From the NCBI GenBank assembly GCA_003427395.1, contig BFEA01000065.1, positions 3,116,822 to 3,139,851 of the forward strand: 23,030 nt of DNA, given 5' to 3'. Made by a program: the position numbers and the translations under genes. Positions 1 through 10,128 of this stretch are shown here, piece after piece; the stretch's first letter is position 1; every line of letters begins with the position of its first letter. Source of the stretch: Chara braunii. Lineage: Eukaryota > Streptophyta > Charophyceae > Charales > Characeae. The notes under the pieces are model-generated. The model was not told the origin of the DNA. It saw nothing but the letters and a program-made list of their open reading frames with translations, and searched no databases.

Positions 1-1660
1 AGCGAATCGGGAGCTGGGGGACAGATCGGGGATGAGCGTTGGGAGAGGGAGGTGTCGAAGAGGAGTCGGGGGTGGGGGCGGTGTGGAGTCGGGATGGGGT
101 TGGGTTGGTATCGGGGTGGGATCGGGTCGAAGTCGGGTAGAGTTGGGACGGGGACAGGGTCGGGATGGGTTCGGATTGGGATCGGGATGGGGTTGGGAGT
201 GGGATGGGGTTGGGATGGNATGAGNTGGAATGCAAGGCGGTAGTGTTGACGGGGATGAGAGTTGGGAGAGAGTGGTTTCGAAGATGAGTCGGGGGTGTGA
301 ACGGTGTGGAGTCGGGATGGGGTTGGGTTGGTATCGGAGTGGGGTCGGGTTGAAGTCCGGTAGAGATTGGGATGGGGTCGGGGTGGGTTCGGATTTGGAT
401 CGGGATGGGGTCGGGAATGGGATAGGGTCGGGATGGGGTGCGCAGGGATCGCGAAGCGGTTGCGTAGGGGTCGGGATAGGACTGGGATATGGTCGGGTTT
501 CGTTCAGAGAGGGGTCTGGGGTAGAATGAGGTGGCGACGGGGTAGATGCACTTCAGAGTGGAATGGGATAGGGATCGAGGACGGTTAGGAGAGATGGAAG
601 AACCGATGAAAGAACCGAGCTGCGTTATCTACGGAGCCGATTGGAGGGGTCGGGTTGGGAGTAGGCACGGGTTGGAATGAGATCGGGTTGGGATCGGGGT
701 GGGGTCTGGGTTGAATCCGGTTGAGGTCGGAAGGGAAATGGGAATGAGATGGGGTCGAAATGGGATCGGAATGGGGTAGAGTTAGGGTCGGATTGCGATC
801 GGGGTGGGATCGCGGCGAGCGCGAGGGGGGGCTGAGGAGGTTGCGTTTCGGAAGTAAGATGGGGTGAGGTTGAGAAAGGATTGGGAGGGGAGTGGAATGG
901 AGCCGCGATTGAATTGAAAAGGGAAATGTTGGAGTCAATATCGAAAAATGGAAGAACAACGGATTGAAATCGAGATTGTCGTCGAGGTTGAGATCGGGGG
1001 GAAGGAAGATTGAAAAGGGGAGTTGGGATTAAGACTGAGAGTGAAATTGAAGAAGAGGTTGAGATCGAGGTTGAAAAAGAAGAGGAGAATGATTAAGAGA
1101 CGGGGGTAATCGGGATCAATCCGGGGGGGAGATTGAGTTGAGGTGGGGTTGAGCAGGAACGAGATTGAAAGGCAGTCGAAGCCGGCGGTAAGCGGGGATG
1201 GAGTTGGGAACAATGTTGGGATCAGGAGTGCAGTCGAAACAGATCAGGTTTGGGGGGCGCCACGTTTTGGGGTTGAGGGGGAGAAACAAACTATGAGACG
1301 CAAGCGAAAGCTATTGAGGGGGGTGCGTAGGCGACGGTGGCGAAAGGGATGGTCTCAGGGTTGGGTCGGACTGAAAGTCGGAAGAGAGTTGCGTGCGAGT
1401 CACGCTGAGTCGAGGAGGATTACAAAGTGAGGGGGGTTGAGGTAAGGTTGGGATCGGGTGAAGAATTGAGTGGGATGAAGTTGGGGGGGAGAATTAATAC
1501 GAATAATAGGGATCAAAGTGACACGGAAGGAGGCTGGAAAAGGATAGAAAAGAGAAGCGATCGGAGGGTGAGTGGACAGGAGTCAGTCAGAGGGGGATGA
1601 AGAGTTGAAAGAAGGGATGGATAAGGGTTAGACGAGGACGGGGGTCGGATGTGGGAATTA
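1..1660. repeat. G-rich degenerate hexamer-phase repeat
   Basis: About 1.6 kb of strongly strand-asymmetric DNA: runs of three to five G on the + strand separated by short A/T spacers, with C found mostly inside TCG. The phase is close to six bases (GGGATC, GGGATG, GGGTTG and similar), clearest at 1-820 and then decaying into a purine-rich tract up to about 1660. Translations are only G/W/V/R-rich on + or P/S/L-rich on minus, so I call no gene. G-quadruplex potential on + is obvious by eye. Two ambiguous bases lie at 219 and 225. Confidence 0.8.
27..440 (+). repeat. 223-bp tandem duplication in the G-rich tract
   Basis: The block beginning GATGAGCGTTGGGAGAG at 31 recurs as GATGAGAGTTGGGAGAG at 254, and the similarity continues through the following 180 or so bases with scattered substitutions and small indels. 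Unit 1 is about 31-253 and unit 2 about 254-440. A weaker, more diverged third copy may lie around 645-800. This shows a longer-period duplication on top of the hexamer phase. Confidence 0.7.
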
Positions 1661-1739
1661 GCAAGTTGCTCTCACTGGCGATGTTGGTCCTCTTGGAGTA
1701 CTGGGATTCGGTGACGACTGTACTTGATTGCTTCAGGCT

Positions 1740-2010
1740 GTTCGACGTTGTCCCACTTTTGTGATGGCAAGGGCGCGTGCGCGCCTCTTAAAGTCCGGGC
1801 GATGCCCTCCTAGCGGCTTCCCTCCTGCTTCATTCTATTCGGTGACCATGGCGGAGCGCGCGCGCACGGGGCGCGCGCTTGTGGTGTCCGACGTGGGTCG
1901 GGCTATGGCGAGAGCGCGGCCTTCAGTGCAGTTTGAGACGAAACCCGTGCGGGGCCGGGGGACGGCGCGGCGCGAGCGCAGTGATGCGCTAACCGGGCGG
2001 CGCTAGCGCG
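1740..2010. other. CpG-rich GC block
   Basis: Composition changes abruptly from the purine-rich tract to GC-rich sequence dense in CpG, with alternating GCGCGC/GTGCGCGC stretches near 1768-1790 and 1854-1880. No conserved protein is recognisable in any frame. It could be a CpG island or promoter-like segment, or the 5' region of an unrecognised element. The boundaries are approximate. Confidence 0.4.
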
Positions 2011-2121
2011 AGTTTTCATAATCTCAGATTCTCCACCATTTTCGGCCTGAGTCTTTTCTAGGTATTGAAAATATTCGTCCATGCTTTGTATAGGAGGGTG
2101 ACTACTCCCGTGCTCTGCCAT
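1903..2121 (-). CDS. Unrecognised 72-aa ORF, possible gene fragment
   Basis: An ATG-initiated minus-strand frame starts directly beside the truncated end of LINE A2. The first 36 or so residues (MAEHGSSHPPIQS then DEYFQYLEKTQAEN) have ordinary, protein-like composition. The rest runs into the CpG-rich block and becomes Ala/Arg/Pro-rich, which looks like compositional translation. I do not recognise the family. It could be the N-terminus of an exon or of a gag-like protein, but it could equally be chance. Confidence 0.15.
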   Translation of the reverse strand: MAEHGSSHPPIQSMDEYFQYLEKTQAENGGESEIMKTRASAARLAHHCARAAPSPGPARVSSQTALKAALSP

Positions 2122-5100
2122 CTACTTCTAATTCCCGGGCCTGGGTCTTTTGTTGTGATCAAAAGTTTGTATCCAAATCTAACTGTGTAATCAATATTGG
2201 GACCTTTGATTTGATGTTCTTGCCTTTGTCCGGAATCCATTCGCATTTTGCTGGGTCAAACTCCAAACTTTTAACCGCCGTATCTGGTCTAAACATCAGC
2301 TTTGGCCATGGACCTAGTACTCTGATTTTCCTGAGTAGGTAAGATTCCATCACTACCGTCTCGACTTCCTTGTTAAGTACTGATGACGTACCATGTTTGG
2401 AAGGGGAAGTCGGGAAAGAGCAAAAGACAGCTTGTGTAGTCGATCCCGGTTGCATGTGTGAAAATTGGAAGGCTCTTGAGGGATGGGGCTCTTGTACCTT
2501 CACCCCCCATTCACCTAATTTCCATGGTGCAGCCTCTGCCAGAATATCTTTCTAGCTGGATGGGATTCTGTCGATAATGTACTGCAAGTTGGGCCCTCTT
2601 TTGTGACATCCTTTCAGGAGTGTGTTCAGTTCCTGTTCAGTAATCCAATTCTTCCTCTCTTCGTTCCAAAGATGACCAACTGTCCATACCCCGTTTTTGA
2701 CCCATAACAAACATCTATGTTCTAAATATATAGGGTTGTTGCCTTCGTCAGTTACCCAGTTGTTGCCAAACAGTGGTTGTCTTAGGACTCCATCTATTGA
2801 TCTTGGTTTGTTCATCCTTTTGGGTAGTATATCTCTCCATATTCTGATCAGGGCCAACCAGTAAGGGGTAGGGGACCTGACCGTGTCTACATCAGACTCT
2901 CCCCTTCGTTTTTTCCTGCACTTTTTCAGCTTCCATTCTTTCGTCATGACCCAGAACAGACCTGCCATGTTATCAGGAGAGGTTATAGGTGCCAGGGCTC
3001 TAATGTTGTCGAGCGCTATCTTGTTCCATGGGCTATCTGGTTTCATCAGCAGCTTGATTATCCATTTAACCTGTAGGGCTTTTGTCTCAGCCCTGGGATC
3101 ATTGAGACCCAGACCCCCATAGAGTGGTTTCCTTGTGATGTACTGCCATGCAATCTTTGGTATTCTGCCCTTTTTGTTCGGATTCCCTAACCATAAGTAG
3201 TGCCTAGCTAGGCTATTTAGTTCTTTGATTGAGTTGTCCGGTATTGTCCATATTGAGGCGATATACCACATCATCGCAAACACCAAAGTATTAAGCACCA
3301 GGGCCTTACCAATCAACGATGTAAAGACATTACCCCATCTCCCTAGCTTGTTTAATTGTTTGGCTAGGATGTTTTGTGCCATTTGTGGAGCTAAACCATC
3401 CTTGGTCATCAGGATCCCCAGATATCGAGTGGGGGTTTCCGGTGTATCCCATGTCATTGATGCCTCCGGTTCCTGTAAAACCGGGAAGTCTTCGTTTGAG
3501 AGCCACCACCCAATTGTTTTTTTCTAGTTTATTCTCATCTCGGATGCCAGTCTGAATGCTTCCATTGCTTTAGCTAAGGATTTAAAGGAGGAGTTCGAAG
3601 CCCGTATCATAACGGTTAAATCGTCTGCAAAGCTCATGTGGTGCGGGGATCCCACATTCACTTCTGGAAGCCTCTGGATGGAGGGATCTTTCCGTAGGAA
3701 TGAAGCGATAGTGTCCATCATAAATAAGAAGATCGATGGTGCCAGTGGATCTCCTTGCCTAACTGATCTAGAGACTGGATAACGCTCTGATAGGAGACCA
3801 TTCACTTGCACACATCCCACTGCGTCATTATACAAGATTCAGACCCATTTCCTAAAGTTCGGTCCCACTCCCATTCGTTCCATGCTAGCCTCCATGAATG
3901 ACCAATTGACTTGGTCATACACTTTTTCAAAGTCAAAGAAGAGTATTGCTGCTTTTATTCTTTTTTATGTGATTTTATTTACCGTCTCATTCAGAGTTTG
4001 GACGTTGTCCAGTATATAACGACCTGGGATGAAGCCAGTTTGGTCAATATGAAAGCATTTGTCTGTTATGTTCATGATTCTTGCTGCCAGTACTTTGGTC
4101 ATACACTTTTTCAAAGTCAAAGAAGAGTATTGCTGCTTTTATTCTTTTTTATGTGATTTTATTTACTGTCTCATTCAGAGTTTGGACGTTGTCCAGTATA
4201 TAACGACATGGGATGAAGCCGGTTTGGTCAATATGAAAGCATTTGTCCGTTATGTTCATGATTCTTGCTGCCAGTACTTTAGTCAGGATCTTGTAAGGGA
4301 GCGTCAGTAATGAGATTGATCTATAATTCCTGATATCTTCTTTGTCCCCTTTCTTGTATAGAAGTGTGACCACACTGCTGCTGATGAGATTGCCTAGACC
4401 CCCTTTGGCCCAGTTGTCTTCGTAGAAGTTCATTAAGTCTCGCCCCAGGAGCGGCCAGAATTTTTCCCAAAATTCCTTGGTCAATCCGCCAATATCTGGC
4501 GATTTATCGTTGTTCATGCTTTTGAGTGCTTGGTGTAGTTCTTCTATCGTAATTGGTTTGTCTAAAGCCTCGGCTTGTTCCGCCGTTATCGTCTTTTCCA
4601 AGTATTGCAACATTTTTTGTCTTGCTTCTCTTGTGGCCGTTGGGATAGGATCACGTGTCCTGGTTTGGTATAATTCTTGGTAGAAGCTCCTTGCTACACC
4701 TAGCATTTCCTCACTGGTTGACACCCTCTCCTCTGGCGGCGAAAGGGTTTTTAGTCCTATAATATTTGCCCGTGAATTTGCCTTGATGCGAGCGAAAAAG
4801 TGTTTTGTCATTGATTCACGAGTTCATAATCGTTCATTCTTGCTCTTATCTGTAGGCCTTTCAGGTCCCACCATCTCCATAAAGCTAATTCCTCACGTGC
4901 TTTCTGGAAAATTTCTTTGTATAATTGGGAAGAAGCGTTATTGCTCAGGTTGATCTTCACGATCTTCAGTGCTGATTCCAGCGTCTGCCTTCTTTGCTTC
5001 CTTATGGAGGCAAGGTTTCTGTATATCTTCGCCACTGTCTTCAAAAGATCTAGGTAACTATCTTGAGACCATACCCATCGATCCTGAGAGGCTAGTACCG

Positions 5101-5841
5101 AGTTTCTTCGCCCTTGCCAGCCCTTACCCCTCCCTGGAAGATCTGACTTAAGAGGAGGGAGTTGTTCAATTTGTGGAAGCTGGTACCTTTTTTGACCAGC
5201 TGGTCAAAGCTGATTATTAGTTCTATAGTTTTATGATCCAGCCCTGGGTACGGGGCTAAGGGTAATATCTGGGTGTCTTTGACTGCCCCCATCATTATCT
5301 CTGACACTAGGAAGTAGTCAATACGTGAGAAGGCAGTGTGCAAGGCATTGTTCTTCTTGACTAGCGAGAAGGCTCTCACTGACGGGTACGTAGTTCTGAA
5401 GGGATCAATCAGGCCATGGTCTATCATCAACTTCTGAATGGATAATGCTTCTGACGAGTTGGACACGTTAGGAGATCGGGATATACGGTCGATTGAGGGA
5501 TCTAAAGTGGCGTTCCAGTCTCTTGCCAATATGCATGGTGTCAAAAGGGGGATTAATCTGTCCAAGCTGGCTATGAAGGATGTTCTTTCGACTGGATCAT
5601 TTGGGGCATAAACGTTGAGTAGGAGAAACTCCTCTTCTTTCCACTTCAGATGCATAGAACACCACCTCCCGTTGTTAAGATCCGCTTCTTTGTTTATAAC
5701 CTTCCCTGCTTGAAGGAAACGAGAAGAGTTAGGTATCAAAATGGTCGTACCTTTTGTGCTAGACGTATTATCCTCCGCCCATACTTCTTCTCTAATCCCG
5801 CCTAGCTTTCTTGCCACCAACTTTTTAATCCTAGTATGTTC
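2122..5841 (-). pseudogene. LINE copy A2: ORF2 (endonuclease-reverse transcriptase), broken
   Basis: ORF2 of an L1-like non-LTR retrotransposon, which would nick target DNA and prime reverse transcription there. In order on the minus strand: an EEP endonuclease (about 5841-5170) with NVYAPN, DWNAT, SRIDY and GLDHK motifs; a linker (about 5130-4800); reverse transcriptase fingers with VVTLLYKKGD and GFIP (about 4800-4150); palm motif A FDFEKVYDQ; SVRQGDPLAP (near 3750); FADDL (3620-3634); and a thumb and connection region (3457-2552) continuing in fragments to about 2130. Damage: one-base frameshifts near 5100 and 4810, a stop after motif A, a stop at 3524-3526, a frame-disrupting 184-bp duplication, and loss of everything from just before the zf-RVT region onward, including the 3' UTR. 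The endonuclease has ARDWN where copy B has VGDWN. The family call is firm; the exact 3' limit (2115-2160) is uncertain. Confidence 0.9.
3913..4280 (-). repeat. 184-bp tandem duplication inside LINE A2
   Basis: Unit 1 (3913-4096) and unit 2 (4097-4280) match except for about four substitutions. The unit carries reverse transcriptase motif A (FFDFEKVYD) and the preceding GFIP/RYILDN segment. Because 184 is not a multiple of three, the second pass is out of frame. The join sits in a short microhomology around ACTTTGGTC, fitting slippage or microhomology-mediated duplication after insertion. Confidence 0.9.
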
Positions 5842-6256
5842 AAAAGCTTCCATTGCCCTTGTTAACACCTGAAAAGAGGAGTCTGATGCTCTAATAAGCA
5901 CTGTTAAGTCGTCCGCAAAAAGAATTGTAGTAGGAAGATGTATCATGTGTCCGGCGGCGCTATCAGTCTCTGGATTGATGGATCCTTACGTAGGAAGGAG
6001 GCTACTGCCTCCATTATGAAAAGGAAAATGGGAGCAGCCAGGGGATCCCCCTGTCTAACCGACCTCGACATCGCGTAGGTCAGAGAGAGATGCCCATTAA
6101 CCTGCACCTGCCCCTGTGCATGGTTATAGAGGACCCTTACCCACTTCCTAAAGTTCGGGCCCACCCCCATCTTTTTGATGCATTGCCGCAGGAATGGCCA
6201 GTTGACCTGATCATACGCCTTTTCGAAATCAAAAAACAATATTGCTGCGTTAAACA
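5842..6256 (-). pseudogene. LINE fragment A1: reverse transcriptase palm only
   Basis: A piece of ORF2 that starts inside the reverse transcriptase and ends inside it. It begins at NAAILFFDFEKAYDQVNW (motif A, catalytic Asp near 6230), continues through SRSVRQGDPL and FADDL (5905-5919), and ends at about RAMEAF (5842). A frameshift near 5944 separates the QRLIAPPDT end from the next frame. Upstream (higher coordinates) it abuts the 3' UTR of LINE B without a poly(A). Downstream it fuses in frame to the endonuclease of A2, giving a chimeric open frame 5946-5092. It is a rearranged fragment, not a normal 5'-truncated insertion. Confidence 0.85.
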
Positions 6257-6475
6257 TCAGTCCGGTTCCTATTCCACCGGCAAGTCAGAAATAAATATTA
6301 CATCATGACACACACTCACGCTTCCTTCCGTCTGGCCGAAGGAACCCTGACCAGCATTGATTACTCCCGCATCGTGGAGGATTGACTGTCAGCTTGCCTT
6401 ACTTACACCTTTCCTCTCAGGTCCGCTACATGAGCCTGCCATATAATTAATAAAGAGCAAGAAAGATAAGAGAAG
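6257..6475 (-). other. 3' UTR of LINE B, tail shared with LINE C
   Basis: Positions 6257-6423 read on the minus strand align with 21851-22017 read on the + strand. Shared blocks include GACCTGAGAGGAAAGG, AAGCTGACAGTCAATCCTCC, AGACGGAAGGAAGCGTGAGT and GACTTGCCGGTGGAATAGG. C continues about 60 bases further to a poly(A) tail; B stops at GGACTGA and joins A1. The shared tail ties B and C to one family or one 3'-end recognition group. Confidence 0.88.
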
Positions 6476-9400
6476 CTACATAAGTTGCAGTCCCGGGATT
6501 CGCCCTCCAAATGTGACATGTGATGGATGTTGTCCCTCTTCTAGTTGGGATCTCTGCCTTTTCCACCCTGTTTCTGAGTCGTGCCAGTCTTTCCATCGTA
6601 TGCGGAAGTCATTTATCTCTGCAACTTTGCCCCTTGCAAGCCACACTTTAGTGAATTTTGCCTTGACTCTTCTCTGTTGCTCTTCGTCATCTGGCATGGA
6701 CTGTCTCGTCTTGTGCCACTTGCAAAAGATCTCCGTTTGAATCAAAGTCCTTGTCTCTGTCCATACCTTCTACCTTGGAGTTGAGAGTCCCTCAATGGTT
6801 CTACAACACCTTTCCTTCCAGATGGACCATAGCATTACCTTTTTGATCATTCCAATCTCCGTGTTCCACAGATGGCTCACTTTCCAAACTCCATGTTTGA
6901 TCCATGATAACCATCTCCTTCCTCTAGGCTTAAGGGATAGTTGGTGATCACTTTCATCCACTTCTTTGGATTTGGGTCTACCCAGTACCTCTTCTTTGGA
7001 TTTGGGTCTACCCACTTTTCTTGGCATGACTTCCTGCCATATCCGTAACAATGCAGTCCAATATGGTGTAGGGGGTCTGCCTTCATTTGGCTCAGTTGCT
7101 CTTCGTTGATTTCTGCGCCCTGTTCTTGGACTCTATTCCTTGGTCGTTACCCAGAACAGTCCGGACATATTTGCTGGTGTGGCTGTAGGTGCTAGGGCCC
7201 TAATGCTATCCAAGGCCAATTTATTCCATGTCGTGTCAGGTTTAGTCAATCGTTTGACTATCCATTTGACTTGTAAGGCTTTGGTTTCCTGTTTGGGGTC
7301 TATGATACCAAGACCTCCTTCGGTTGGTTTCCTTGTGATGTAATGCCAAGCTTTCTTTGGTATGCAGTTCTCTTTGTTTGGGTCACCCAACCACAAGTAT
7401 GCTCTTGCTTGACAGTTAAGTTCCTTGACTGTATGGTCAGGAACGGTCCAAATTGACGCTATGTACCACATCGTAGAAAAAATAGATGTATTAATGGCTA
7501 GTGCACGCCCCAGCAATGATGTGAATGTATTACCCCATTTGTCGAGTTTGTCAATTTGTTTGGCGAGTATATTTTGGGCCATTTGAGGGGCGAAGCCATC
7601 CTTTGTCAACAAGATGCCTAGATATCGCATAGGTGTCTCCGGTGTCTCCCATGTCATGTCTGCCTCAGGGCCTAGAGGTTGGGGAACCTCCTCCTCCGAT
7701 AGCCACCAGTCGATTGTTTTCTTTCAATTAATCTTCATTTCTGATGCCAGTCTGGACGCTTCCATTGCTCTTACTAACGCGTTGAACGACGAGTCTGAAG
7801 CTCTTATGAGGACCGTGAGATCGTCTGCAAACATTATTACCGTTGGGAACTGTAAGTGGTGGGTTGATCCTACATTAACCTCTGGTAGTCTGTGTATGGA
7901 GGGGTCTTTGCGTAGGAATGAGGCTATTGCTTCCATAACGAAGAGGAAAATTGGGGGAGCCAGCGGGTCCCCTTGGCGCAATGACTAAGAGATTGGATAG
8001 CAGTCAGAGAGCAAGCCATTGACTTGGACACATCTTATGGCGTCATTATACAGAATGCGCACCCACTTCCTGAAATTCGGGCCCACTCCCATCTTTTTTA
8101 TGCTTGTATTGAGAAAGGCCCAGTTGACCTGATCATAGGCCTTTCCAAAATCGAAGACGAGGATTGCTATGTTTATCCTTTTTTCTTGGACTTTGTGCTA
8201 CGCTTCACTTAGAGTCAGTACGTTGTCCAGGATGTACCTTCAAGGGATGAAGCTTGTTTGATCTATATGAAAGCATTTGTCTGTCAGGTCTAGGATTTGG
8301 AAGTTAAGAGCTTTGGCAAGGATCTTATAGGGAAGTGTTAGAAGCGAGATGGGTTTGTAATTCTTGATATCTCCTCGCTCTCTTTTTTTGTACAACAAAG
8401 TGACCACGCTGCTACTCAGTAGGTTTCCCTGTCCCCCCTTGAGCCAGCTGTCGTTGTAGAAGTTTAGCAGATCTCTTTCTCAGAGCGGCCAAAACTTTTC
8501 CCCGAATTTTTTTGTCAGCCCGTCAATTCCTGAAGACTTATTGTTTTTCATACTTTGGACAACAAATTGCAGCTCTTCCATGCTGACGGCTTGTCCAGAC
8601 CTTCTGCTTGTTCTTGAGATATCGCTTGTTCCAGGTATTGCAGCATCCTAGTCTGTGCCTCTCTGGTGTTGGGCGGAGTAGGCATAGGGGTCTTCGTGTG
8701 GTAGAGCTCTTCGTAAAATTGCTTTGCTACGTTCAACATTCCTTCGCTATCTCTTGCTGTTTCATTTGGATTGGAGAGGGTTTTCAGACCTTCTATCGCA
8801 TTGGCACTTGAGTTTGCTTTGATTCTTGCAAAGAAGTGTTTTGACATTGACTCACGTAACTCATATTCGTTCATTCTGGCTCTTATTTGTAGTCCATTTA
8901 GTTCCCACCATCTCCACATAGTGAGTTATTCTCTTGTCTTTTCAAAAATGTCTCTGTAGAGCATCGAAGAGGGTTTATCGATCAGATTTGTCTCTGCAAT
9001 CTTCAGGGATGTTTCTAAAGCTTGCTTCCTCTGTTTCCCATCGGCCGCTAATTTCCTTGAGATTTTAGCTACTGTCTGTGATAATGTGGAGTAGCTTTCC
9101 TGAAACCACTCCCACCGATCCTGTATGGGTAGGTAGGTGCCCTTTAAATTCTGCCAACAATCATGAACTCCCACTTGAAAATTCCGGCTCGATAGGAGGG
9201 AGTTATTCAGTTTGTGAAAGTTGGACCCCTTTTTAATATACTGTTCGAAGATGATTATTAGTTCGATGGGTTTATGATCGAGTCCCGAGTATGGTGCGAG
9301 AGCCAGGATCTCAGCGCTTTTGACTGTCCCCATTAGTGTCCCTGAAATCAGGAAATAGTCAATGAAGGAGAAAGTGGTATGGTGGGCATGGTTCTTTTTA

Positions 9401-10098
9401 ACCAATGTGAAGGCTCTTGTCCCTGAATGCAAAGTCCGGTATGGTTCAACTAGATTGTAGTCCATTATCTACTTTTGGATGGGCACCGCCTCCTGTGTAT
9501 GCTAACCAACTGCAGACCTAGATATGCGATCCGTGGTGGGGTCTATAGTTGCGTTCCAATCACCGACCAAAATACAGGGCGATAAAGGGGGGATCAGCTG
9601 GCTGATGTTTGTTATAAAAGTTGATATGTCTGAAGAGTTGTTCGGTGAGTAAACATTGATTATTCGAAAATCTTCGTCCTTCCACTTTGCATCCATAAGG
9701 CACAATCTACCTTCTACCGTGTCCGCCTCTTTGCCCAATATCAACCCTGCCGTGTATAAGCATGATGACTTGGGTATAAGGATGGTTGTACCTTTCGTAC
9801 TTGTCGTATTGTCTGAGGACCATATTTCATCTTTCATTCCTCCCAATTTCCTTTATAAGAGTTTCTGAATTTTGTTGCGTTCTGTTGAGAAGGTAAGGTG
9901 AGTTTCTTGTAGCAATATGATATCTGCCAGTTTGTTTGTGTGAACGGTAAGACCTTTGATTATATCTTGCATTTTTTCTTCATTGTCGATAATATTTATG
10001 AGCCCATTAATATCCCAGCTCCTAATGACTATCCTTTCCGTTTTCCAGTCCACCCGGTCTTCCTTTTCGCTTGCCCCTTTTCTAAAAATCTCCATCAT
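6476..10098 (-). pseudogene. LINE B ORF2 (endonuclease-reverse transcriptase), broken
   Basis: EEP endonuclease about 10098-9230 (SWDINGL, ILLQETHL, NVYSPN, VGDWNAT, IDYFL, GLDHKPI), then a linker, then reverse transcriptase: RARMNEYEL (near 8890), motif A VFDFGKAYDQVNW (near 8140), LRQGDPLAPP (near 7970) and FADDL (7817-7831). A thumb/connection region follows (7657-7133), then a conserved C-terminal tail (6745-6476). Damage includes a frameshift near 8560-8580, stops in FIP*RYILDN, in PIS*SLRQGD, at 7724-7726, after FWVTTKE at 7133, and after STPR at 6770. Between HLWN and IGMIKKV (about 6870) the zf-RVT region present in copy C is deleted, roughly 300 residues. Compared with A2, the thumb region is clearly homologous but diverged, so they are separate copies or subfamilies. 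Confidence 0.9.
6961..7014 (-). repeat. 30-bp in-frame tandem duplication in LINE B ORF2
   Basis: CTTCTTTGGATTTGGGTCTA plus CCCA occurs at 6961-6984 and again at 6991-7014, a 30-bp period. On the minus strand it duplicates a ten-residue segment (GRPKSKEEVL, then GRPKSKE again) just after the VMPRKV motif. It keeps frame. Copies A2 and C have a single version here, so this is specific to B. Confidence 0.9.
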
Positions 10099-10128
10099 TG
10101 AGGTTGTGGGGAAGAGACAGGGGTGCGA

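Noticed and set aside
1-830. Telomere-like DNA
   Set aside because: The phase is six bases but units are not TTTAGGG or TTAGGG and vary freely; nothing supports a chromosome end.
585-1213. Minus-strand Pro/Ser-rich frames of 92-124 codons
   Set aside because: Compositional products of the hexamer-phased G-rich repeat; no conserved motif and overlapping frames open on both strands.
2058-2126. VVTLLYK at the end of LINE A2, resembling the reverse transcriptase VVTLLYKKGD motif
   Set aside because: The following residues (AWTNIFNT) do not continue the reverse transcriptase pattern, and the DNA match is short and gapped, so I treat it as chance.
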